A stretch of 16,314 nt of DNA, from assembly GCA_902796045.1 (NCBI GenBank), contig CADBNQ010000093.1:1-16314 (forward strand), written 5' to 3'. The DNA comes from an uncultured Lachnospiraceae bacterium (GTDB taxonomy: Bacteria > Bacillota > Clostridia > Lachnospirales > Lachnospiraceae). The notes under the pieces were generated by a model that was not told the DNA's origin, did not search any database, and saw only the letters and a program-made list of their open reading frames with translations. A program made the position numbers and the translations under genes. Shown in pieces: positions 1-8,922 of the stretch. Positions within the stretch are counted from its first letter, which is position 1. Each line of letters opens with the position of its first letter.

Positions 1-3000
1 CAGATGGTTCAGTTCGAAGAACCTGCTGTCGTCCCCCTCATAATCAAGGGTCTCAAACAGGATATCTTTCTCATTTGTGACAGGCTCTCCATCCAGGATG
101 AGTCTGTAATTCACATGATCTGTCTGATAAAAATGCAGGGAAGCAATATAGGTTCCGGGAAGTACCTCCAGAAGATGACACTCTCTTGGATTCTCCTTCT
201 CCCCTTCGATCTGATAGTACAGGACAAGGTCCCCTCCTTCAGGTCCCTGATAAGTCAGGAACGTTCTCTCACAGTAATCTGTGGGGAAGGACACCAGGGT
301 GCTGTAGGACCGGAAGACCGGGAGATAGAATTCCTCCTCAAGAAACTCCCTGATCGCCCTCGCTGCAGCATCATTGATCTGGTCATGATAATCGCTTTTA
401 TCTGCAAAATAATAGAGGAAATTGATCTTTGTTCTCTTATCTTTGATCCTCCCCGCACAGATCTCCTTCCCTATGATCAGCATGACAGGGTCAGGCAGAT
501 CCATCCCCCGGTAAAGGTTCATAAAGGAGAGGTATTCCAGATATTCCTGCACCAGTGGTTCCCCGGCGGTCTTCTCATAGTAAGATGCAAAAACAGGGAA
601 TACACCATCTGTATTGTTCCCGGTAAACATACTCTGTCTGATGATCTTTTCCTCAAAGTCGGTGGTCTCCAGCTCCATCTTGCAGCTTCTCTCCCAGATG
701 ATCAGAAGATCCTCCAGCTCACCGTCAAAATGCTTCATCAGGTATCTCAGAGTATCCCGGTTGTATTTCTTCCTCATTGAGGCAGAGAATGCCAGAGCTG
801 CTGTTGTGTCATCCTCTTCATCCTCATAATAATGGACACCAAAAGTTGCCAGCTTCAATTGTTTGGCAGCGCCCATAATGTGGGAACCGTAAAGTTCAAC
901 GCCAAAAAAGGCATTCTCCGTCATTCCCACCTCCAGATAATAATCCATCAGTTTCTTGCGGAAGCCAGGGGAGATCATGCTGTAATCTGTTTTCTCAAGC
1001 CACCTGCGCAGTTCCTCTTTATCCTGGTGCTCCTGATAGTATTTCAGCAGCTTCTCAAGGGCTCTGCGCTGCATCCAGGGAAGATACTCCTCGTTGAAGG
1101 CAATCTTCTGTAATATGGGAAGCGTTTCTGCGGTCACCGGTTCATCCACCCGGTCGGACAGGTTCTGCAGCACCCTCTTGTTGGACAGGTTATGGCTGAC
1201 CCATTCCTCCGGAAACTGGGATATCTGCAGGAAAGGCCGAATCTCGTACCCTATATCAGATACATACCGCTGCTCATAAGAATCCACAAAACAGATATCC
1301 GCCCTCCTGTTGATCAGCTGGATATGGCAGCTCCCTCCCGCAAGAGGATAATAGATTTCCTCTCCGGTTTCGGGACTGGTAATGTACACCCCGATCATGC
1401 CGGAATCAGCACAGTTCAGTCTCTTGTAGAACAGGACATCACAGACGGCCTTGGCGTTCTCAGGCTTCTCCAGCACTTCTTTCTGGAAATGTGTATAGAG
1501 GAAGGCCAGATGTTCGTTCATCCGCCCTTTCAGCAGCTGTTCCTCGACGAAGGGCAGCATCTTTGAATAGTAGGCGCCAAATACCTCTTCATAGGCATCC
1601 TTATTCTTCAGGATGTTTGTATAGAGATAGGCTTTCTCTTTGTAATCGAGACTGTTGCTGTAAGTAAAATAGATGAGGACCCTCTGAGGTATCTCCTCGT
1701 ATTTCTGAAAATCCATGCTCCGGATGAAGAATTCATTCAGGCCGACGATCTTCAGGTTGGCCTGTACAGCATCATAGAGATAGTCATGGTATTCTTTCCC
1801 CGTCTTATTGCCCTTGATCAGAAGAGAACAGATCACCTGCAGAAACCTTTCATCCGGCTCTACCTTATATAGTCTCTCAGCGATCAGGAAGATCGATCTG
1901 CTGTAATATTTTAATCTCAGGGCGAGATTGGCAAACTGATAGGCAAGAGACATGGAGATAAAGCCATATCTTACACCCCATCGGAATACGCTGATCTCAA
2001 AAGTCCCGGCTTCCTCCATATAACCGGGGTTCTCATTCAATATCTCGCAGGCTTCAAAATACAGGAGACAGCTGTTATTGCCTGCCTGAAACAACTGACG
2101 TATGCTGTCATACTGAAGGCGTTTATTATAGACATATTCACGATCCAGATAGATCAGCATCCACAGCGCTTCTGCTTTATACTGGCTGGATTCGTAGAAC
2201 TGGCGAATGGAGGTGACTGCTTCACCGATGGCATCCGGCGTGCGGTACATCATGGCCTTCAGATAAAGGAGATACTGGAAAGCAAGGGGGTCAAAGGGAT
2301 GAGCATCATTGTATTCGATCAGCTCTTTCCCAAGCTCTTTCGCCTCCTCTACAGACTGTTCAATCAGGAGGAGATGAACCTGGTAGAGCTTCCATACCAT
2401 GTCCCCGGTATGATGCATGAGATCATCCAGAATATGATGGGCCTCCTGGACAAAGTCCTCGATCTCGATGCTCCCTGTACGGAAATACAGATAATTGTGC
2501 ATCAGTTCAGCCCGAAGCTGTTTTACTCTTCTTTGACGGTCTCTGCCATCCCGGTAGACTGACGCTTTATCCCACCATTCGACAGAAATCTCAAGGTCCT
2601 GACGGACCGTAGAGATATGGATGAGGTCACTCCCGGACTTGCGTCTCTGGTTTTTGCTGATTCTGATCTCTAGACTGCCATCCTGAAAATCTCTGCTGCT
2701 GAAACGATCTGCAGAAAGGCTGACCTGTTTCTTCTCGCTGTAGATCCTGCCTTCCAGATAGCCAGGACCTGAAAGCCGCAGGGTGACGGCCGCTTCGTTC
2801 TCATCACGGCCTAATACAAGAGCTGTCTCACTGCTTTCGATGGTTACACGATCCTTGTATCCGGCAGCTGTCATGAACTCTTCCAGGATCAGCGCCCTGG
2901 ACCGGCTTTTCATAAGACTGTGGTATAATGAACGCTTTTCAGGCTCTTCCTTCAGAAATACCTCCGGAAAACTGGACAGGAAGAAGAGCTCCATTGCTTC

Positions 3001-3414
3001 TTTGGGGTCCTTGATGTACAGTTCGGCAAACTCTTCCATCGTGGAGATCCTGCCCACAGAGGTACTGACAGATTTGGGGACCACCCGGACACGGTAAGGG
3101 ATGTTAAACTCGCCTCCGTTGGTGAGAATCACAAAATCCCCCTCAAACTCACTGCCGGCGGTGGACAGCTTCCCCTTGAAGTAATAGGATATCTCAGTTT
3201 TGACTCCGGATAGTTCCTGCTTCTCGATCCCAAGCTTGTCATTGGTAGAAAAAGCTTTCCCTTTGAGTGGAATCCTGTTTTCGCTCACTACAAGAAAGGA
3301 ATCCCTAAAAACCCTGCCTTCTTCAATCTCTATATCCAGATTGGTCACAGAGATATGTACCAGCGGTTTTTCTTTCCCTTTATTCATGGGTTCACTAAAA
3401 CTAAACTCTCTCAA
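1..3414 (-). CDS. Very large DUF5717-like protein, 3' end beyond the left edge
   Basis: The minus strand is open for 1,138 codons from 3414 to base 1 with no stop, so this is one long gene cut by the window edge. The translation has a beta-rich N-terminal domain (about residues 15-115), a helical link, a second beta-rich domain (about 195-290), then some 550 residues of helical, TPR-like repeats rich in Tyr, Leu and Glu, and another beta-rich stretch near the edge. I see no signal peptide or membrane segment. Overall it resembles the roughly 1,200-residue Lachnospiraceae proteins annotated DUF5717; this is from memory of the family and its function is unknown. Start choice is uncertain: no ATG occurs before 3387, which has no good ribosome site. 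TTG at 3412-3414 has GGTGG five bases upstream; GTG at 3421-3423 is an alternative. The gene lies 18 bp after the protease stop and in the same frame. Confidence 0.75.
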   Translation of the reverse strand, partial: MREFSFSEPMNKGKEKPLVHISVTNLDIEIEEGRVFRDSFLVVSENRIPLKGKAFSTNDKLGIEKQELSGVKTEISYYFKGKLSTAGSEFEGDFVILTNGGEFNIPYRVRVVPKSVSTSVGRISTMEEFAELYIKDPKEAMELFFLSSFPEVFLKEEPEKRSLYHSLMKSRSRALILEEFMTAAGYKDRVTIESSETALVLGRDENEAAVTLRLSGPGYLEGRIYSEKKQVSLSADRFSSRDFQDGSLEIRISKNQRRKSGSDLIHISTVRQDLEISVEWWDKASVYRDGRDRQRRVKQLRAELMHNYLYFRTGSIEIEDFVQEAHHILDDLMHHTGDMVWKLYQVHLLLIEQSVEEAKELGKELIEYNDAHPFDPLAFQYLLYLKAMMYRTPDAIGEAVTSIRQFYESSQYKAEALWMLIYLDREYVYNKRLQYDSIRQLFQAGNNSCLLYFEACEILNENPGYMEEAGTFEISVFRWGVRYGFISMSLAYQFANLALRLKYYSRSIFLIAERLYKVEPDERFLQVICSLLIKGNKTGKEYHDYLYDAVQANLKIVGLNEFFIRSMDFQKYEEIPQRVLIYFTYSNSLDYKEKAYLYTNILKNKDAYEEVFGAYYSKMLPFVEEQLLKGRMNEHLAFLYTHFQKEVLEKPENAKAVCDVLFYKRLNCADSGMIGVYITSPETGEEIYYPLAGGSCHIQLINRRADICFVDSYEQRYVSDIGYEIRPFLQISQFPEEWVSHNLSNKRVLQNLSDRVDEPVTAETLPILQKIAFNEEYLPWMQRRALEKLLKYYQEHQDKEELRRWLEKTDYSMISPGFRKKLMDYYLEVGMTENAFFGVELYGSHIMGAAKQLKLATFGVHYYEDEEDDTTAALAFSASMRKKYNRDTLRYLMKHFDGELEDLLIIWERSCKMELETTDFEEKIIRQSMFTGNNTDGVFPVFASYYEKTAGEPLVQEYLEYLSFMNLYRGMDLPDPVMLIIGKEICAGRIKDKRTKINFLYYFADKSDYHDQINDAAARAIREFLEEEFYLPVFRSYSTLVSFPTDYCERTFLTYQGPEGGDLVLYYQIEGEKENPRECHLLEVLPGTYIASLHFYQTDHVNYRLILDGEPVTNEKDILFETLDYEGDDSRFFELNHL

Positions 3415-3432
3415 TTTGACCACCAATCCCGT

Positions 3433-5520
3433 TTATCTCATCCTGATCCTTTTCATCCCGGACCAGGCGGAATAATACGTTTTTCCTCCACTTGTTCTGT
3501 AGGTTCTGATCTGAAGAAAGCAATAAGGACTCAAAAGACCACTGATCGTTTTCCGGTTATTTCCGGTCACCCTGATCAGAGTTCCATTTGCTGCTGATTT
3601 TGAAGAAGAACAGAGGATCTCATATCCTGATACCTTCTTGTTCTTCTTCCAGCTGAGCGTCACTTCTGCAGCCGAAATCCTCTTGATCTTAAATTTCGAT
3701 ACACCAGCCTGTCTGATCATGGTCTGACCCTGGCTTTGTGTTCCGTCTGTCTTTCCTTTATAGGCTTTTATCTTGTAGGTGTATTTCCGGCCCTGAAGGG
3801 TTTTCGTGTCCATATAGGACCGTTTGCCGGATCTCACCTTTGCAATCTTTTTAAACTTCCCTCCGGAAGTACTGCGGTATATTTTAAAACCATCCGCTTT
3901 TCCCGACAGCTTCCAGGATATCCTGACCCCCTTCTTTTTGTTGAAAAGGCCGGATATGGAGACCTGTCCCGGTCCGGTCTTTTCGGGGCTGGTCTTTTTG
4001 ATCCCTGTGGCAAACAAATTCCCCATAATGGGACAGCCCCATCCGAAATATTTGTCCTTCCCTTTCGGACCAAAATCCCTGGACATGCTTTTCAGCTGGT
4101 TTTCAACATCTTTCACCGAAATATCCGGTTTCAGGAGCTTGAGGTATGCTATGGCTGCTGTCACATGGGGCGCGGCCATGGAGGTACCTGTCATATAATA
4201 AAAGTCTCCTCCCCGTCCGGCACTGATGATTGAGGTGCCGGGGGCAGAAAAATCAATTGTATTTCCATAATTGGCGTAAATCGCTTTTACCTTTCCCTCT
4301 GTGCTGCTTCCCCTTGTTCCGTCAGCATTGATGGCTGTGACTGTAATGGGGATCTTCTGATTCGCAGGGTAGCTGTACTTCACATCGACTCCGTCATTGC
4401 CTGCCGCTGCGCATATGGGGATCTTTTTGTTCCTGGCTTCCCGTATGGCATCGTTGAGATAGGTGAGCCCTGCAGCCTGTTCCCCGGTAACACCCATACT
4501 CATGTTAATCACCTGCACTTTCTGTCTGATCGCGTAGCGCAGGGCATTCTTAACTGCATAAAGGCTGGCTCTTCCCCTTATATCTGTCACCTTCAGCACC
4601 AGGATCCTGACGTTGGCAGGCGTGGCATCACAGATGATCCCGGCAACATGACTACCGTGACCCTTGTAATCTGAAATGTCAGGGCTGCCGGAAACAAAGT
4701 TCCACCCCTTATCCAGGACTCTTCCGCCTGAAAACAGAGGATTGGTCCTGCAGATCCCGGAATCGATAACTGCGACGGTCACTTTGCCGCCATAGCCGCC
4801 GGCAGCCGCTTTGCTCTTCAGCTGATTCATCTGCATATACCGGTTTCCCCAGGACAGGCAGGGGGCAGCAGGTACCTGCGTTCCGGGCTCCTCCTGGAGC
4901 AGGTCTTCCACATAATAGATCTCGTCCACGAAGCAGGCACTGTCTCCCAGCTGCCTGCAGACCTGCTCGTAAGCACGCTTTGTCTGTTCCTGACTGTCAA
5001 ACTCCAGGATGGTCTCATGGTCGTCGGTATTGTAATACACACGGGAGGCACCATAGGTGTCCCCCTCGAGGATGCTGCTGACAATCAGCCTTCTGGTCTG
5101 ATAGGGGGCTGTGATCTCCAGCTTCCCCTCATCATCAGCCTCCACATGGTAGAGGGTCTCTGGATCTTTCTCTTCAAGAAAGCTTTCCATGTCTTTTTCC
5201 GACCTGACTGCCTGCCTGGCTTCCTTCCGGCTGGCGTCAAACTCTTCTTCAAGTCTCCCCTCTTCCCCGTCTTTTATGAAAGAGGTATCAGACAGGTCAA
5301 CACTGATACTGCCAAAGCTATCCTGATCATTCAGGGCGAAGGTCTTCGATATCTCTTTATATCCTGACAGTTCTTCCACAGGAGGGGAGACTGTCCCCTG
5401 GTCTTCTGCAGCAGCTGCGTTCTCTGCTGCCTGAAGTCTGACTGACAGTCCCGGCATGGCCATAGTCACTGCCAACAGTATCATAACGGTCAATATGTTC
5501 TTTCTCTGAAACCCTCTCAT
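3433..5520 (-). CDS. Secreted S8 subtilisin-like serine protease with two C-terminal FnIII-like domains
   Basis: A 695-residue subtilase. A basic start and hydrophobic segment (residues 1-24, cleavage probably near 31) indicate export. Residues about 35-215 form a propeptide-like region. The catalytic domain spans about 225-505: Asp253 in VAVIDSG, His288 in GHGSHVAG, oxyanion Asn375 in AAAGND and Ser447 in GTSMAAPH, so the triad is complete. Two fibronectin-III-like modules follow (about 518-600 and 605-695), each with the SWK...GY/GFKIY...YTYKI-type strand pattern. There is no LPxTG motif or C-terminal membrane segment, so it is probably released or held non-covalently. The ATG lies 5 bp after the purC stop with only a weak GGGAA-type ribosome site. 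Substrate is unknown; a role in extracellular peptide use or processing of surface proteins is inference. Confidence 0.93.
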   Translation of the reverse strand: MRGFQRKNILTVMILLAVTMAMPGLSVRLQAAENAAAAEDQGTVSPPVEELSGYKEISKTFALNDQDSFGSISVDLSDTSFIKDGEEGRLEEEFDASRKEARQAVRSEKDMESFLEEKDPETLYHVEADDEGKLEITAPYQTRRLIVSSILEGDTYGASRVYYNTDDHETILEFDSQEQTKRAYEQVCRQLGDSACFVDEIYYVEDLLQEEPGTQVPAAPCLSWGNRYMQMNQLKSKAAAGGYGGKVTVAVIDSGICRTNPLFSGGRVLDKGWNFVSGSPDISDYKGHGSHVAGIICDATPANVRILVLKVTDIRGRASLYAVKNALRYAIRQKVQVINMSMGVTGEQAAGLTYLNDAIREARNKKIPICAAAGNDGVDVKYSYPANQKIPITVTAINADGTRGSSTEGKVKAIYANYGNTIDFSAPGTSIISAGRGGDFYYMTGTSMAAPHVTAAIAYLKLLKPDISVKDVENQLKSMSRDFGPKGKDKYFGWGCPIMGNLFATGIKKTSPEKTGPGQVSISGLFNKKKGVRISWKLSGKADGFKIYRSTSGGKFKKIAKVRSGKRSYMDTKTLQGRKYTYKIKAYKGKTDGTQSQGQTMIRQAGVSKFKIKRISAAEVTLSWKKNKKVSGYEILCSSSKSAANGTLIRVTGNNRKTISGLLSPYCFLQIRTYRTSGGKTYYSAWSGMKRIRMR

Positions 5521-5525
5521 ATCTC

Positions 5526-6404
5526 TTATTCCCGGGCAAACTCTTCCCCTGTTAATTTCTCATATGCTTCTTTGTATTTCTCTGCTGTTCTGTCGATCAC
5601 ATCCTGAGGCAGATGATAATCGCTGTCAGGATTGGCCTTCAGCCAGTCTCTGACAAACTGCTTATCATAGGAAGGCTGGCTTTTGCCTTCCTCATAGCCT
5701 TCCAGAGGCCAGAAACGGGAGCTGTCGGGCGTGAGCATTTCATCACCCAGGACAAGCTGTCCCTCTTCATCCAGACCGAACTCGAATTTAGTATCGGCAA
5801 TGATGATTCCTCTGCTCAGGGCATAATCTGCACATTTGCTGTAGAGCTCGAGAGTCTTATCTCTGAGGGCTTTCGCATAATACTCTCCCTTGCCGGGATA
5901 GAGATCTTCCAGAATCTCTATGGTCTTTTCATATGAAATGTTCTCATCATGATCGCCGATCTCTGCTTTGGTTGAAGGCGTGTAGATGGGCTGAGGCAGC
6001 CTGGCGGACTCTTTCAGTCCCTCCGGCAGACTGATCCCGCAGACTGTACCATCCTTCTGATAGGCGGCCCAGCCGCTTCCGGTGATATATCCACGCACAA
6101 TACACTCCACAGGCAGCATGGTCAGTTTCTTACACAGGCTGCTGCGTCCGGCAAAGCGGTCATTCTGAAAGAACTCGGGCATGTCCGCCACGTCTGTCGA
6201 TAACAGGTGATTCGGGATCACGTCCTTCGTGTAGTCAAACCAGAAAGCGGACATCTGAGTCAGGATCGCTCCCTTATCTGTCACGTCATTTTTCAAAATC
6301 ACGTCAAAAGCGGAGATACGGTCTGTGGCCACCAGGATCAGGCTGTCACCGACATCGTAGATCTCCCGTACTTTTCCTTCTTTTACGGGCTTATACTTCT
6401 GCAT
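5526..6404 (-). CDS. purC: Phosphoribosylaminoimidazole-succinocarboxamide (SAICAR) synthase
   Basis: Cytosolic enzyme of de novo purine synthesis that joins aspartate to CAIR using ATP. The 292 residues correspond to the long form of the family, as in yeast Ade1, rather than the roughly 240-residue form of E. coli and Bacillus. Family motifs are all present: EGKVREIYDVGD (9-20), ATDRISAFDVI (26-36), VECIVRGYITGSGW (99-112), TPSTKAEIGDHDENIS (142-157), then IIADTKFEFG and GDEMLTPDSSRFW in the C-terminal half. The ATG at 6404 has GAGAGG eight bases upstream. It sits 12 bp after nth and 5 bp before the protease gene, with no other pur gene visible, so it is separated from the rest of its pathway within this window. 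Confidence 0.97.
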   Translation of the reverse strand: MQKYKPVKEGKVREIYDVGDSLILVATDRISAFDVILKNDVTDKGAILTQMSAFWFDYTKDVIPNHLLSTDVADMPEFFQNDRFAGRSSLCKKLTMLPVECIVRGYITGSGWAAYQKDGTVCGISLPEGLKESARLPQPIYTPSTKAEIGDHDENISYEKTIEILEDLYPGKGEYYAKALRDKTLELYSKCADYALSRGIIIADTKFEFGLDEEGQLVLGDEMLTPDSSRFWPLEGYEEGKSQPSYDKQFVRDWLKANPDSDYHLPQDVIDRTAEKYKEAYEKLTGEEFARE

Positions 6405-6416
6405 GCTCTTTTCCTC

Positions 6417-7076
6417 TCATACTTTGTCAAATTCACTGTCCGCCTCACGGCAGATATCTTTCAGGCAGCACCGGCTGCAATGGGGCTTTGTCCTGGCAGT
6501 GCATACTTCCCTTCCATGGTAGACAAGCCTGTGGCAAAGTTCGTTCCCTTCTTCAGGAGGAACGATCTTCCACAGAGCCATCTCAACTTTTCTGGGATCT
6601 TTGATGCCGTCCACCAGACCGATTCTGTTGCTCAGCCTGATGCAATGGGTGTCTGTCACGATGGCGGGCTGGCCGAAAACATCCCCCATGATCAGGTTGG
6701 CGCTCTTTCTGCCGACTCCGGGAAGCTTCATCAGCTCGTCAAACTGATCCGGCACCTGACAGCTATACTCATCCCGGAGCATCCTCATACACTTGCTGAT
6801 ATCTCTTGCCTTGGTCCGTCCCAGCCCGCAGGGCCTGACGATCTCCTCGATATCCTCCGGGTCAGCCCCGGCCAGCTCTTCTACACCTGGATATCTGGCA
6901 AAGAGGTCTTTTACGATGATGTTGACCCTCTCATCTGTACACTGGGCTGCAAGGCGGACGCTCACCAGCAGCTTCCACGCCTCATTGTAATCCAGAGTAC
7001 AGTCTGCATCCGGATACTCCTTTTTTAATCTTTCTATCACAATACGGGCCAGTTCTTTCTTGTCCATCCGGCTCAC
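6417..7076 (-). CDS. nth: Endonuclease III, DNA glycosylase/AP lyase
   Basis: Base-excision repair enzyme that removes oxidised pyrimidines and cuts the abasic site. At 219 residues it has the usual length. The helix-hairpin-helix motif LPGVGRKSAN (118-127) contains the catalytic Lys124, and Asp142 in TDTHCIRL is the catalytic aspartate; their 18-residue spacing equals that of E. coli Nth (K120/D138). The iron-sulfur cysteines are C192, C200, C203 and C209, spaced C-x7-C-x2-C-x5-C, one residue longer in the first interval than the C-x6-C of E. coli; C204 is an extra neighbouring cysteine. The ATG overlaps the atpC stop by 4 bp (ATGA at 7073-7076), so the two genes are probably translationally coupled. 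This is an unusual extension of an ATP synthase operon. Confidence 0.95.
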   Translation of the reverse strand: MSRMDKKELARIVIERLKKEYPDADCTLDYNEAWKLLVSVRLAAQCTDERVNIIVKDLFARYPGVEELAGADPEDIEEIVRPCGLGRTKARDISKCMRMLRDEYSCQVPDQFDELMKLPGVGRKSANLIMGDVFGQPAIVTDTHCIRLSNRIGLVDGIKDPRKVEMALWKIVPPEEGNELCHRLVYHGREVCTARTKPHCSRCCLKDICREADSEFDKV

Positions 7077-7474
7077 CCTTTCGCCACATTCTCCCTGATC
7101 AGGGCCCGCTTCAGCGCAAGCTCGGCCCGCATCAGGTCCTTGCCTCCGGCGTTCAGTCTTCTCTCAGCCCGAATCCTTGCCTCCTCGGCACGTTTCAGGT
7201 CTATATCCCAGGGCCACTCGACAGATTCAGCCAGAATCGTCACTTTATTCTGTGTGATCTCCACAAACCCCTCATGAAGGGCCGCGATCCTCTGTGAGTT
7301 CTCATCCTCTGTGATGGTCAGGACACCGGGCGCCAGAATCTGCGTCATCGGAATATGTTCCGCAAGGATGCCGACCTGACCCTCTGTGGTGTTGTACTCC
7401 ACCATATATACGTCATTTTCATAAAAAATCCTGTCCGGAGAGATAACCTCCAGCCGGAATAACTTCTCAGCCAT
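7073..7474 (-). CDS. atpC: F1Fo ATP synthase subunit epsilon
   Basis: Central-stalk subunit of F1 that binds gamma and the c-ring and restrains ATP hydrolysis. The 133 residues comprise an N-terminal beta-sandwich (about 1-85, with LEVISPDRIFYENDV near the start and GQVGILAEHIPM around 32-43) and a C-terminal pair of helices (about 90-133, rich in Arg, Ala and Glu). Length and layout are normal. The start is 4 bp after the atpD stop, with AGGTG five bases upstream inside the end of atpD, and the stop overlaps nth by 4 bp. It is the last ATP synthase gene of the operon, as in most bacteria. Confidence 0.96.
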   Translation of the reverse strand: MAEKLFRLEVISPDRIFYENDVYMVEYNTTEGQVGILAEHIPMTQILAPGVLTITEDENSQRIAALHEGFVEITQNKVTILAESVEWPWDIDLKRAEEARIRAERRLNAGGKDLMRAELALKRALIRENVAKG

Positions 7475-7478
7475 CAGA

Positions 7479-8873
7479 TCACCTGTTCTTTACTTTAGCC
7501 AGGACATCACTGATGCCTCCGGCATTTAAAAAGAGTCCTTCGGGAATATCGTCGTATTTCCCATCAAGGATCTCAGAAAATCCCTGAATCGTCTCAGCCA
7601 GGGGAACATAACGTCCATGGGTGCCGGTAAACTGCTCTGCCACAAAGAAGGGCTGTGACAGGAACCTCTGCACCTTCCGGGCACGTGCTACCACCAGCTT
7701 GTCATCCTCGGAAAGCTCATCCATACCCAGGATGGCTATGATATCCTGCAGTTCCTTGTAACGCTGAAGGATCTCCTGAACGCCCCGGGCAACCTTATAG
7801 TGCTCTTCCCCTACTACCCTGGGATCCAGGATGCGGGAAGTGGACTCCAGCGGATCCACAGCAGGATAAATACCCTGCTCTACAATCGAACGTGACAGAA
7901 CCGTGGTGGCATCAAGATGGGCAAAGGTTGTTGCCGGAGCAGGGTCTGTCAGGTCATCTGCCGGCACATAGACTGCCTGGACAGAAGTAATGGAGCCGTG
8001 TCTGGTGGAAGTGATCCGTTCCTGGAGGGCACCCATCTCTGTCTGAAGGGTCGGCTGATAACCCACGGCACTGGGGACACGGCCCAGAAGAGCCGAAACC
8101 TCAGAACCTGCCTGGGTAAAGCGGAAAATGTTATCAATGAAGAGGAGAACATCCTTTCCTCCTTTGTCACGGAAATACTCAGCGATCGTCAGTCCTGACA
8201 GGCCGACTCTCATACGGGCTCCCGGAGGCTCATTCATCTGGCCGAAGACCATAGCGGTCTTATGGATTACGCCTGACTCGCTCATCTCACGATAAAGATC
8301 ATTTCCCTCACGGGTGCGCTCACCTACACCGGTAAATACCGAGTATCCGCCATGCTCTGTGGCAATATTACGAATCAGCTCCTGGATCAGTACCGTCTTA
8401 CCGACACCGGCACCTCCAAACAGACCGATTTTTCCTCCCTTCTGATAAGGGCACAAAAGGTCCACCACCTTGATGCCTGTCTCCAGCACCTCGGTATCCG
8501 TGGACTGCTCAGAGAAAGCCGGGGCTTCCCTGTGGATGGGAAGTCGCTCTGTTCCTTCCGGCATCGGTTTATTGTCAATCGGTTCTCCCAGGACATTAAA
8601 TATCCGTCCCAGTGTACTCTCGCCCACAGGCATAGTGATCGGACCGCCGGTGGCCCGGGCTTCCATGCCCCTGACCAGTCCGTCAGTAGGACCCATGGCA
8701 ATACATCTGACGATGTCATCACCCAGATGCTGGGCAACCTCTGCTACCAGCTTTCCTCCTTTGTGACTGATCTCTATGGCATCATTGATCTCAGGAAGAA
8801 CTCCCTGGGGAAACTTGATATCCAGGACGGCACCGATCACCTGGGTGATCTTACCTGTATTCTGTGCTGTCAT
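7479..8873 (-). CDS. atpD: F1Fo ATP synthase catalytic subunit beta
   Basis: Catalytic subunit of F1, three copies per enzyme. The 464 residues contain the Walker A motif GGAGVGKT (153-160), GERTREGND with catalytic Glu185, the switch region SALLGRVPSAVGYQPTL, and a C-terminal MDELSEDD in place of the usual DELSEED, which keeps the acidic character of that loop. The ATG at 8873 is preceded at seven bases by AAAAAGGAG, one of the strongest ribosome sites in the operon. The 49-bp gap to atpG holds a 6-bp hairpin. Nothing suggests damage or transfer. The same sequence region gives several shorter out-of-frame readings that are not genes. Confidence 0.98.
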   Translation of the reverse strand: MTAQNTGKITQVIGAVLDIKFPQGVLPEINDAIEISHKGGKLVAEVAQHLGDDIVRCIAMGPTDGLVRGMEARATGGPITMPVGESTLGRIFNVLGEPIDNKPMPEGTERLPIHREAPAFSEQSTDTEVLETGIKVVDLLCPYQKGGKIGLFGGAGVGKTVLIQELIRNIATEHGGYSVFTGVGERTREGNDLYREMSESGVIHKTAMVFGQMNEPPGARMRVGLSGLTIAEYFRDKGGKDVLLFIDNIFRFTQAGSEVSALLGRVPSAVGYQPTLQTEMGALQERITSTRHGSITSVQAVYVPADDLTDPAPATTFAHLDATTVLSRSIVEQGIYPAVDPLESTSRILDPRVVGEEHYKVARGVQEILQRYKELQDIIAILGMDELSEDDKLVVARARKVQRFLSQPFFVAEQFTGTHGRYVPLAETIQGFSEILDGKYDDIPEGLFLNAGGISDVLAKVKNR

Positions 8874-8922
8874 CTGATTACTCCTTTTTCACTCAGGCTG
8901 GTCATGCCTGATAGTCTCAACT
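8874..8922 (-). promoter_or_regulatory. atpG-atpD intergenic hairpin and strong ribosome binding site
   Basis: The gap contains a perfect 6-bp inverted repeat, TCAGGC/GCCTGA (8893-8898 with 8906-8911, 7-nt loop), followed on the minus strand by an A-rich stretch and AAGGAG (8881-8886) seven bases before the atpD ATG. There is no U-run after the stem, so it is not an intrinsic terminator. A role in mRNA processing, stability or translation of beta is inference. Confidence 0.45.

Noticed and set aside
4..1566. Several plus-strand open readings of 60 to 258 codons
   Set aside because: They lie opposite the uninterrupted 1,138-codon minus-strand frame, resemble no protein and lack ribosome sites; they are antisense shadows.
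6207..7028. Plus-strand open reading of 273 codons
   Set aside because: It crosses the purC/nth junction on the opposite strand of two clearly recognisable enzymes, so it is fortuitous.
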